From: Piromyces finnis
Lineage: Eukaryota > Neocallimastigomycota > Neocallimastigomycetes > Neocallimastigales > Neocallimastigaceae
NCBI GenBank assembly: GCA_002104945.1
Contig: MCFH01000034.1
Coordinates: forward strand, 1-64,000
Direction: 5' to 3'
Length of the DNA: 64,000 bases
The notes under the pieces are model-generated. The model saw only the letters and a program-made list of their open reading frames with translations. It searched no databases and had not been told where the DNA came from. How positions within the stretch are numbered: position 1 is the stretch's first letter; the number at the start of each line of letters is the position of its first letter. Of this stretch, positions 16,270-32,265 are shown in pieces. Position numbers and translations under genes: made by a program.

Positions 16270-18708
16270 ATGACAATTTTAGAATCATTTCCAATTCATC
16301 GTTGTATTTATCGTAATGACCCACAAGCTTTAAGGGAATTGTTAAAAGACAATGAAATAAAAAAACGTATTGATGAATGCGATAATCATGGTAATACTCC
16401 ACTTAATTTATCACTTATGTTAGACAGAAGAAATTGTACAATAATTTTATTAAATAATAAATGTGACCTTCTTGGTCGAAATTCTTATGGTTGGAATTCA
16501 TCAGATGAAGCTATAATGTAAATAGCTATTATTTATAAATATTAGTTAAATAATTTTATTATGAATAAAATATATTATTATTGCTATTATTTTTCTAATA
16601 ATTCTAATATATTGAATATTAAATTATACATATAAATGTCTATTAATATTAAAAAAGGACCGGCGATATTGATATAATTGAAAAAGTAACTTTATTAAGA
16701 TGGAAAGAATATGTTAATATATTTAGTTGTTCAGGCGGTGTTTTAGAAGAATTTACAAATGAAGTTCCTAATTTATATATGAAGTATAAATTAAGACTTA
16801 AATCTGCTAGTATGTATATTATTTCAATACAAATTTTTTATTGGTTTATTCCACTTTAATATTCTAATTACAACTTTTATAAAAATTTATTTCTATAGTT
16901 CCAATTATAAAAAGACTCGGTGCTAGAGATGTTGAAGAAATTTATAAAAAAGGTTCATCAATTAGATTTAATACAACTGTTGCTGGTGTTGATAGTAGAG
17001 GTATTCCAAAACTTATCAAAGGAAGTATTTCCATTATTGGCAAGATTGATGAGAGAAGTGGTAATTATATTTAATTCTTATTTTAAATCGTAAAATAATA
17101 AAACTGCAATGTAGAGATTAATGCATTATATTTATGTATATGAAATTTATATAATTATTATAGGTATCTATAAAATTTATTTATTAGATAATAAAAAGAA
17201 ACTTTATCAAGAATTTTTCCCAAATATTCCACAATGGTATATTAATAATTCATTAAAATCAAAAATTGGTGTTAGTACTTTGTATAAGTTTTATTTCGAT
17301 TTTTCAGATGTTGAAATTAAACAAAAGAAAAATAGTATTCTTAAGAAGGCTAAAAAAACATTTACATTACAGAACAATAAAACCTATAAGATAGAATTAT
17401 TTAAGTGCAAGAATTTCAAAATAATTATTCGTAAGAGAAAGGATGAAGCTATGATTGGTGATTGTAAAAGTAATATCAAAACAAACATTTCTAATGTTGA
17501 TCATATTAATTCAATTTTTAAGAAACTTGAAGTTTTAGATAAAGCTGATGATAATAAGAGTGAATCAGATAAAATGGTAAATAATACTAATATTGATAAT
17601 GATGATAATGATGAAAGCGATGATGAAAGTGATGACGGATCTATATATTCTGAGGATACTGAATCATTTATAAAATCCACTTCTGTGGAATCAGAAAGCG
17701 TATTTAAAAAATATATAAATGAAAATGATCCAAAATCATCTTTAGAAGATCCAGTAACTGTTACAAAAATCGACAGTATTTTAGAAAGAGGTTTTGATGA
17801 AAATGGTGTTAAGGTTACTATTAATGATCTTAAATATTTAGAAAAGTATGCTCCAATTATTATAAAATCCTATTTTGAAAATAGAAATAATGGTAAAAAG
17901 ACTTATCACAGCTTTAAATCCGAAAATATTAATTATACTGTAAGTAAGGATGGTCGTACTAAAATATATGAAATTATTGATGAAGATACTAATACTTTAG
18001 ACTGGGAAGCTGCTTACAATAAAAGATATCCTCAAAATAGTGATATCTTATATGAGGTATTTTCAGGTAGTCATAAAGAAGCTTTTGAAAATGATGATGA
18101 TATAAAATCATCAAAATTAATTAACTATAATAAAGAAGATATTATTTCTGAAGAAGAATATTTTGATCCTTCTTCTAAAGAAAATCTTCATATGGGAAGA
18201 GTTATGCGTATTGATGAGGAAGTTAAAAATAATCATTCTAGTTATAAGTTCTGGCTTTCCAAAGAAAATGAATTTCCTGTCAGTATTTCCCAATTCAAAT
18301 CTATTATAGACTTTTTTAGTAGTATATTTTTAGATCAAATATATATGGATGGTCCTGATAAGAAAAGCAGTATTTATAATAATTTCTCAAATATTTTCTA
18401 TAAAAATTTTGAATCCGATAGAAGATTTTTATTAAAAATGAGTAAATAAAATTTTATTTTATTAATATTAATTTAAATTGTTTTTATTATAATATATATT
18501 TTCTTTATTAATAAACTTATTATATTCATTATTTTTAATATTTCTATTATATATATATATATATTTAGATATTCCGGTATATCCTTCAATTTTAATTCAA
18601 TATAAATTATTAGATTTAAGTACAGATCTTGGAAAAATTCCAGATGAAATCTTTGAAATTCCTAGTGATTATCAATACGGTGATGTTTACTTTAATAATA
18701 TAAAATAA
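16270..18708 (+). CDS. ANKRD13-family ankyrin / GPCR-chaperone protein
   Basis: Five exons, 16270-16517, 16658-16809, 16899-17060, 17164-18441 and 18569-18708, give 659 aa. Residues 1-85 form ankyrin repeats (NHGNTPLNLSLMLDRRNCTI). They are followed by the GPCR-chaperone domain of the ANKRD13 family: RWKEYVNIFS, then KKGSSIRFNTTVAG and KGSISIIGKID. Late in the protein come DWEAAYNKRYP, EEYFDP and a C-terminal IPVYPSILIQYKLLDLST strand. An acidic Asp/Ser-rich insert lies near residues 330-390. No ubiquitin-interacting motifs are seen after the domain, so it resembles ANKRD13C more than ANKRD13A/B/D. ANKRD13C is an ER-associated protein known to aid biogenesis of some GPCRs in animals; that role here is inferred. 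A class C receptor gene starts about 1.3 kb downstream on the same strand, which may be coincidence. Confidence 0.88.
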
Positions 18709-20018
18709 ACTATTTTTCACTTTTATTTAAATCCTTCCTTTTTTCTCACAAAATATTTACTAAATCAAATAAAGTAGCAATCAAGCAAAAAAATTAATGA
18801 TAACAATAATAAAGTAAATACTAAAAGAAAAAATAAAATATTTAATTATAAAGCAATTAATGAAATAGAATATTAAATTTAATTAAAAATAAAAGAACAA
18901 ATATATACAATTAAAGAATTATATAATATAAAATACAATAATAAAACTAAAAACAAACAAAATACATAATATAATGCAAATATAAATTATTTAACAAAAA
19001 CTACTTTTATTAAGAAAACAAGATATTTTATAATAATAATAAAATTAATTTTATCATTTTTTTTTATTATTATTTAACAAATAAAAAAAAGTATATTTTA
19101 ATTCTTTATTAATATTGATATTTCCTTTTAAAGGACAATCAATATTAAATAAGCATACAAACATAAAAAAAAAAAAAAACAATAACAAAAAAACGAAAAA
19201 AACAACAACAACAAAAAGAAAAACAAAATAAAATATTAAATTATTTACAAGCAAATTTTAACAAAATTATAAAAAAAATATTATATATTTATTATACTTA
19301 TTTATCTTTTTATTTATAATTATATGAATATAATTATAAAAAGGAAATTATATATGAATAAAATAACTATAGAATATTAATAATTTATTAAGAAATATGT
19401 ATTTTTATTTTTTTAATAATAAAACTATTTTAAAGTATATATAATAAAAAAATAAAAGTTATTAAAACATAAACCTAGTTATTCATAAAATGAAAAATTT
19501 ATAATATTTCAGTTTATTTTATTATATATATTTTAACTTTTTTTTTTATAAAGCAAGTTTAAAAATGTAATTATTTAATTAACAGTGGTGACATTTTTAA
19601 TTATTAAATAATTGGTTATATAATGTTTAAATATTTCTTTTAAGAAAAATAGTAAATAAAATTAAAAAATTTTATTAAAATAAAATCTCAATACGATACA
19701 AAATTAAATGGTTAATTAAAGTTAATTAAAAAAATATGATTTATTTTATTATTAGAGAAAAACATATTTTTAAATAATAATAATAATAATGAAGGTAAAG
19801 CATAGTTGCATTATTAGCATGAATTATTTTAAATTCTAATTTTATTATAAACTATAACAATCCATCAATAATAATATTCTTATTTGTTCCCTTTTTATAT
19901 TAACAAACCATTTTTATTTTCTTTTTCTTCTTTTTCAATTTTATTTTAAGAAATATTGAAATATTGAAATATTAGAACCTATTATTAAAATAGGATTGAT
20001 TTATTAAAAAAAGAAAAA
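18709..20018. other. AT-rich intergenic DNA
   Basis: No genes seen. The sequence includes A-rich and TTA-rich simple patches and presumably the promoter of the receptor gene beginning at 20019. Confidence 0.6.
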
Positions 20019-22669
20019 ATGAGGAAAATTCATATTATATATTTTATAACATATGCATATTCATTAATATGTAAATGAGAATAAATAATAATTTATTATA
20101 TAGACTTTTTTTTTTTTTTTTCTTTTTTTGTAATAAGATAATTAATTTAATTTTAAATAATTTTTAATTATTAGATTTTACCATAGCAAAAACTGTTAAT
20201 CTTGCAGTTATAAATTATGATACATATACAAATTTATATTCAACAATTGAAAGTAGATTTAATGAATATTCCAAAAGCAATAATTTAGGAATTGAATTAA
20301 AAATAACAACATTTTCTAAAAAAAATACAACTTTAGGATTAACAGGATATGATTCAACTATTGATGATCTTATTCAACAAAAATCAACTGAATATGACAT
20401 GTATTATTTCGATCCGGTAAATATAAAGAAATATTCAACCCATTTTGCAGATTTAACTCATTTATTGCCAAAAGATCATTTGAATATGTATTCGTCAAAT
20501 AATATTGATCAAATATGTAAATATAATAATCAATGGGTTGGACTTGTATGTATATAATTATAAAATTTATATATGACTTTTTTTATAAACCAACATATAT
20601 ATATATAATAATAATTTGTTTTCTATAAAATTTTAGTGATCAAGACGTTTATTAATGTTTATATATATATATTTTTTATAAATAAATAGCCTTTAAGTAT
20701 GAAGTTTATGGTATTATATTCTAATATTAAATATTTAGAAAAATATAATAAAAGAGTGCCATTAACTTGGGATGAACTTATCCAAACAACTAAATATATT
20801 CTAAACCAAGAACAACAAAATAATAACTCAGAATTAATCGGTTATAATGGTTATTTTTCAGGTAATTCTTTTAAAATATGATACTCTAAAGAATTAATAA
20901 ATAAATAGAATATATATTTTAAAGTATGATACATTCAATGAAATGATATATATAGATATATAAATATTAACTTTTCTTTTTAATGTTATTTTTTATAATA
21001 ATACAATTATATATATATATTATACACATATACTAATAATCTAGATGTAGATAATAGTATTTGTTCATTTTATGATTTTATTTATTCATTTAGAAATTCG
21101 AAGGATTCACCTCTTCCTGAAATGACTAGTCAAACAGCAATTAAGGCTTTAAATAAAATGAAGGAGGTTAAAGATAACATCTCATCAAGTATGAATAAAC
21201 ATATAGATTTAATTAATTTTTAAATTTATTTTACTCATTATTTAATGTATTATTTGATTTAATGCTATTTAAATTATTATTATTATTATTATTCCCTTTT
21301 TATATAAGATGATTTATACAAAGCAAATGATCAATATACAACTATGTTGATGTACAAGGAAAATATTTTATTTGCAAAATATTGGGATTTAGGTAATATA
21401 TCTGGTTATAAAATGTCACCTATGCCAGGTGATCATGAAGGTGTTAATGGCTCATGTCTTGAAGCCTTTAATATTGGTATAAACAATTATATTTCAAATC
21501 ACCAGAAAAAAGCAGCAGCAGAAGTATTAAGATATTTAACTTCAATAGATGAACAAAAGAATATAATTGTTATGAAGTTTGACTTATTTAGTGGTATTTC
21601 CAGTATATATGATGATAAAGATGTTTGTTCAAAAGTAGAATGTGCCACTGCAAAGAATATTCAAGGTATAAGCAAACCAAGTTCATCTGTTAACAATTAT
21701 GAAACCTTTTCGATGAGTGTAATAGATTATATAAATGAATTTTTATTTGGTGACAGATCTGAAATAGATACATTAACAGATATTAATGATATTACAAAGA
21801 TTTATTATTTTTCAAAATCAGATACTGTTGGTTTAATATTCTTTATTTCATTACTAGTTGTATTTTATGTTATATTCCTTTCACCATTATTATTATTCGT
21901 TCCAAGATTTGAAAATAATTTCAAATTTATGAATGTAGATTCATGGATTATTTATACTATGGGATCTCTTTTAATTGTAGGATCTGAGTTCACTAAGTTT
22001 GAAAAATTAAATGAAACAAAATGCTATTTAAATCATATATTGATGACTATGGGATACACTTTAATTTTTATTCCAGTATTATACCAATTAATTATAAATT
22101 ATCCTAAAAGTAACAGTTTTTCAGAGTGGGTTAGGAATCATAAATCATCCTTTTTCTTTTTATTGATTTTATTAGAAATAGTTTTTAATATCCTTATGTT
22201 GATTACTCCATTTGAATCGAAGAATATACTTATTGAAAATAATAAAAATTATAATATGTGTAAATTTTCAAGTACAATACATGGTTATCTTTTATCCCTA
22301 CCACAATTTTTGACAATGATAATATTTTATTCCTTCAGTTGCTTTTTAATATATACAGAATGGAAGGTAGAAGAAACAAAAAATGAAATTAAATCATTAA
22401 GTGGTGTTATGTGTATAGATGGAATCTTAATAATTTTATTGAATTTAGTTGATTTTGTTAATATCAATAATTATATTATCTATTATTCAATTCATGCATT
22501 TTTAATTATAATATTTTCCTTATCGAATCATATTTATTTATTCATTTTAAGACTTATTTTTGGAAACATCATTATTAGACCTCAAGAAGATAATATGATA
22601 GAAAAACTATTTTTATTTAATGATGAAAGTAACAGTGATGATAATATTACATCATTTTCATTTATATAA
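20019..22669 (+). CDS. Class C-type 7TM receptor with solute-binding ectodomain
   Basis: Five exons, 20019-20070, 20175-20545, 20690-20861, 21045-21188 and 21309-22669, give 699 aa. A short signal peptide comes from exon 1 and the start of exon 2 (MRKIHIIYFITYAYSLIY). Residues about 20-415 resemble bacterial family-1 extracellular solute-binding proteins: KRVPLTWDELIQTTKYIL, then SPMPGDHEGVNGSCLEAFN and QKKAAAEVLRYLTSIDEQKN. Residues about 420-670 hold seven hydrophobic helices. A Cys stands before helix 3 (KCYLNHILMTMGYTLIFIP) and another in the loop before helix 5 (NYNMCKF), placed like the class C disulfide. Bacterial binding domains of this type bind sugars, oligosaccharides or amino acids, so the inferred role is sensing plant-derived or rumen solutes at the zoospore or hyphal surface. 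The 35-residue tail is acidic. The start is the only ATG giving a signal peptide in frame. Confidence 0.88.
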
Positions 22670-22840
22670 AGAAGGATTAACATATTAACATATTATTTAT
22701 TATCTATTGGTAATAATTAATATAACTTTTTATTTAAAATTAGATATATTTATTATAAAATAAAACAGAGAAAATTAGTAATTTAGGTTTTACTATTTTA
22801 TATTTAATATATTAATATTAAAGATTTAATTTAAACAAAA

Positions 22841-22911
<71 letters not shown>

Positions 22912-24177
22912 ACATCATAATTATTTTAATTTAATGAATCCATTATTTTTAATATAATATTAAATAATTTATGATTAATATATACTTGTTATTTTATTTC
23001 CCACTTTTGTTACTTTTGTTGTGGAAAAATTAAATCAAAATATTCGATTTTGTTTCAGCTTAAAATAGTTATAGATATATTGTTTATATATTATCATTTT
23101 ATTTAGTATATATAACAATAAAAATGCTTATTATGTCAATAGAATCAATAAAGCAAAATTTGATGATTGTCTCAATTAAAGAAAATAAAATAGAAATTTC
23201 ATAATAATTCATAATCATTATACTATTATTGTTATAATAATAAAATTATGCTAATAATAACGTCTTTTGAAAGTTCTTTTTTTATTTTTTCATGTGATCA
23301 GAATTTATATTTTATTAAATTAAATTTACTTAATTAAAATAATATATAAATATAAACATTAATATTATAAACAAATGAAAGAAAAGAATTGAAAACATTT
23401 ATTAAGAACCTTTTTAACTATGAAAATCTTATTTATAATAAATATGAATTATAAGCTTTATTATTAACTTATCATTAATATTAATATAGATTTTTATAGA
23501 ATTTTTTTTTCTCTTTTTTAATAAAATCTTTAAAATCTTTTATTTATTTATTAATTATTGTTAAAATATATATTCTATTTATTATTTACTATTATCCATA
23601 ATAATAAATGATAAATAGTAAAGACAAAACAAGCAAAATAAATTAATGAGATAAAAAATAGGATCTAAATATAAAGATTAAGGGTTTAAAAAAGGATTGT
23701 ATATAAAAGAAATAAAATTTTGAATATTTGAAGACAAAAAAAAAAAAAAAAAAAAATACATTAAAGAATTAAAAATGTTAAAAATGATATATTAAATTGA
23801 ATATCATAAACAGTGTATATCAAATCATAATTAGCAATTAAATGAATTTAAAATTTAAAAAGAATTAGCGGTTATACACATTTATTAATATAGATTCCTA
23901 ATATATTTATTTCCTAAAGAAATTTTATTTATTATTTATATCATAATTTTTGAAATATATATTATTTAAATAAAATAAATCAATACATAATAATAAAATT
24001 ACTTTTTACTTCGTAATATAGTAATGTTTTAACTAAATCTAATTTAATTTTTTTTTTTTAAAAAAAACTATATAAAAATAAATACATTACTAAAATTATC
24101 GAGTATTTCATAAAAGAAAGATAATTATTTTTATAAAATTATATATAATATAATATAATATAATAAAATAAAATAAA
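22670..24177. other. AT-rich intergenic DNA
   Basis: Non-coding gap between the solute-binding receptor and the four-helix protein gene. It holds an (AAAT)n array, listed separately, and an A run near 23735-23755. No other structure is seen. Confidence 0.6.
22839..22911. repeat. (AAAT)n tetranucleotide microsatellite
   Basis: About 18 perfect AAAT units in the 3' flank of the receptor gene. Confidence 0.95.
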
Positions 24178-26863
24178 ATGAATCTAAATAATACTGATAG
24201 AGATACCCATTCCTACGACAAAACTTCTAATGAATATAATTCAAGTATTTTAAAAAGAAATAGAGCCAATAGCGCTATTAGTGTGCCAAACGGCTATTCT
24301 AATGGTCAATGTAATAATAAACATGGTAATTCTAATATATATAATTCTCCAGCTATGAGTATTTCTTCAACTCAAACAACACCACTTACTAATCCACATC
24401 ACCATCATGTACATTCTCGCTCAAGTTCTTTAAATTCAAATTATTCTTCCATTAGGTACAATAATTTAAAAACTATAGTAAATAAAAATGAAAATTCTCG
24501 AGATAGCCCTTTATTAAAAAATTCTAATCTTAAATTTATTAAAAATAATGGGGGTAATAATTATAAAAATATTAGCAATGAAATTAGTGATAATAAATTT
24601 GAAAAGAAGAAAATATTTAGCGAAAGCTCAAAACCTCTAAGTGTAAGGAAAGATTCGAAAGATTCATTTGCACATGATTCATTGAATGTATTAAAAATAG
24701 AAAATGATGTTACAAGTCAATTACATAAAACTCACTCAAATGATCTTACTGATAATATTATGGTATCTAATAAAAAAATACTTAAAGAGGATAATTTAAT
24801 AAAAAATAACAATATTCCTGTTTTGTTAAATAAACCTAAAGATAATGATATTGATACTCATATGAACTATTCTGAAAAAGAAAATATATTAATTCATCCT
24901 GCTTCAAGTGATATAGGTAGTTATTTTGTTTCTAATAATCAAATAAAACCAAAGTCTAGTATTTCTTATCAATATGATTCTAATACGAAAACATTAAGAA
25001 ATTCAAATACAGCTACTTTAAATAACCTTGCAGCAAATATGAATAATTATTCTTTAAATAATTATGTAAATGCTAATTATTTAGATGTAAGAAAAAAATA
25101 TAGTAGCTGCTATTCAATTTCATCAAATTCAACAATACTTGCACCTCCTAAAAAATATTTAAATCATAATTATTCAATTTATAATTATCCGAAGATAAAA
25201 CATATGTTTTATGTTGTAATTATAATGCTTACTATTTATATCATTAGTTTATTTACACTTTTTTCTACCAGATGGATAATTGTAAACACAAAATGGACAA
25301 ATTCAACTCAAAATGAAGCAGCAGAAACAATAGAGACCATTAATCATAACCTTATTTATCATTAGTAAGTTTTAGATTATATTATATTTAAATAAAAATT
25401 AAATAATAATGGTTGTGACTCTAATATATTTTAATATACTAATTATTAATTATTAATTTATTTAATAATGCGTGAATATAGTGAGTTTGGTATGTATAAT
25501 TTTTGTTACAAGGATAATTCGGAAAATAGTAATTCTCAAGATGGAGTATGTAATAGTATTGAAAAATACTGTCCTTTTTTTTGCACAGAAACATCATGCA
25601 TTAATTTTAACCCCAAAAATGAGGGCAAGAGCTTTGAAGATAAGATTGTAGTTGAAGATTCTACAGATCCAGAATATAGTTTTTGCAAATTAACTTCAAG
25701 AAGTCGTAATATTTCCGTAATATATATTTCTTTATTTACTCTTAATTTAGCTATTGCTATTAGTATTTTATGCATTACTATAAAATATCATGGAAATGAT
25801 AAAAAAAATTTAAAAAGTAAATTAATAAAAAGACTATCATATATAAGTGAACATTATTCAGTTCCATCAAAGTTTAAGAATAGTAATAATAATATTGCTT
25901 CAAGTTCAAATAATAATAGTACAAGTTATTTAAATAATAATGTAAATGAAATATCAAATATTGAACTTCACAGGCAATTCAGTGAACCAGAAACTTATGA
26001 TATTGATAATGATACAGTAAAATCAAGGCCAACATCTAATAATGAAAATAACAATAACAACAATAATAATAGTCGTAATCAACGTTATCATAGTTATTCT
26101 GCTCATATAACATATAATCTACCGAATTCAGCAACCCGTTCAATTGAAAATAATAGTAACATAAGTCCATCAAACAATAATAGTCCAATCATTCAAACAG
26201 CCTCAATTATGGAACAAAATAAAATTGCTGAAGAAAAAGAAAAAGAAATTTTAAAGACAAGAAGAATTTTAAGAACACTTTTTTCATTTTTAATTATTTT
26301 TTCTTTTATTTTAGGTAATTATTTTTATTATTATAATATTATTATATATAAAAATCAACACAAAAAAAGTAAAAGAAAAACAAAATCAAACAAATAATAA
26401 GCTATTACTTATATTATTTATCTTGATAATTTTAATAATATATATATTTTTTTTCAATATATATTATTTTTTAATAAAAATTCTAATTATAGGACTTACT
26501 GGAATATACTATATTAAAAAGTGGTATAAGGAACATAGACATATTGGTATGTTTTATTTAAAAGATACTGATATAGTTAAAAGTGATATCACATTGGATG
26601 TTAGTATTGGTGTATCTCTTATTTTAATATGTATTGTTTCAGCTGTGAATATTATTATTTCATTATACCTAATAATCCTTCTTAGTATTATTCACCATTC
26701 AAAATCGAAAACATATTGGCATAATGATAATGATGAAGATACATATTCTCATTATTCTCAATCATATGATAGTCTTCATCCTCCTAGTATTTATTCACAA
26801 AATAATTTTAATTATAATTCAAATAATGGTTATAACCAATCTACCTCAAATATAATACCTTAA
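24178..26863 (+). CDS. Four-helix membrane protein, claudin/Sur7-like plan
   Basis: Three exons, 24178-25364, 25482-26314 and 26493-26863, give 796 aa. Residues 1-335 are a low-complexity Asn/Ser-rich cytosolic region with Ser-Arg patches and a short His run. Helix 1 is at about 343-365 (MFYVVIIMLTIYIISLFTLF). Next comes an extracellular loop of about 105 residues with FGMYNFC, recalling the GLWxxC signature of claudin-like proteins, and eight further Cys. Helix 2 is at about 473-495. A long disordered loop of about 160 residues leads to helix 3 (about 661-682), and helix 4 lies at about 711-738. The tail is Tyr/Ser/Asn-rich. Cys-rich first loops in four-helix proteins such as Sur7, PalI and claudins organise plasma-membrane domains or sense the wall. 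That link rests on topology and one motif only, so the family call is tentative. Confidence 0.75.
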
Positions 26864-27644
26864 ACTTTAAATAAAATAAAACAAAATATATAACATATAT
26901 AAATTAATAAATAGTCAATAAATAAAACAACCAACAAAACAACAAATAAAAAATAATAAAAGTTAATAACAATAAAATAATATAAGAAATAGTTAAAAAT
27001 GAAAATAAAAAGGTATTGATATTTAGTATCAGTTTTTATTATATATGAAGAGTTTATCAATTTTTTTCTTTCCTCTATTTATCTATCTATCATGTATTTT
27101 TTTTCTTTTTTTTTTTATATTTAATGGTTGAGAATAATAAAATAATGATATAATAGTAGTATGGTGATAATATTTTTTTTTTTTTTTTTTTTTTTAAAAA
27201 AAATAGGTATAATTTTTTTGTTTTACTAAAAGCTATGTAGTAATTATTAAGCTTAATAAAATTTTGAATTTTAATATTTTTTTTATTAAAAATTAAATGA
27301 ACAATTATTTATTTTTGTAAAGTTATTTTTTATTTAATTACTTTAATTATATATACATTATATGTAAGAATTTTTACTTTTTACAATTTCAAAAACACTT
27401 TAAATAAAAAAAAATTATAATTATGGGTATATTATTTTTTTAAATTTTTTTTTTTTTTTTTTTTTTTTTTTGAATATTTCCATATCATGAAATAATGATT
27501 ATAAAGTATTAAATTTGGTTTGATAATAATAAGCTGAATATTTAAAATAAAATAAAATAAAATAAAATAAAATAAAATAAAATAAAATAAAATAAAATAA
27601 AATAAAGTAAAATAAAATAAAATAAAATAAAATGAATGAATGAA

Positions 27645-27711
<67 letters not shown>

Positions 27712-27803
27712 CTTAAAAAAAAGACAAATATATTTTATTGAAATTAAAACTTTTTTGTTTAATATATTGATTATTATTATTTTATAACATCATTGTTTAG
27801 TAA
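26864..27803. other. Intergenic DNA between convergent genes
   Basis: The genes on either side point towards each other, so this segment holds both 3' flanks. It contains T runs near 27171-27195 and 27446-27472 and a compound microsatellite, listed separately. No gene is seen. Confidence 0.65.
27543..27712. repeat. Compound microsatellite (AAAAT)n then (AAAT)n
   Basis: A pentanucleotide AAAAT array (about 27543-27632) passes through a short ATGA patch into a tetranucleotide AAAT array (about 27644-27712). It lies just past the 3' end of the LITAF-domain gene. Confidence 0.93.
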
Positions 27804-29960
<2,157 letters not shown>

Positions 29961-30151
29961 AATTAATATAGTAGGGATATAAGAAATTTTTAAAATATTA
30001 TTATAATGTTATGTCTATGTATATTTTTGGATTGTTATTGCTTTATTATTCCAGATAAGAATAAAAATATTTTGAATTTATGTAAAAAACTTTTATTCTT
30101 TTAAATGAGGTAAAGAAATTAAAAGTTATGTGTATTATATCAAATTTTTTG

Positions 30152-30740
<589 letters not shown>

Positions 30741-30755
30741 AATTTTTTGTTTGTA

Positions 30756-32265
<1,510 letters not shown>

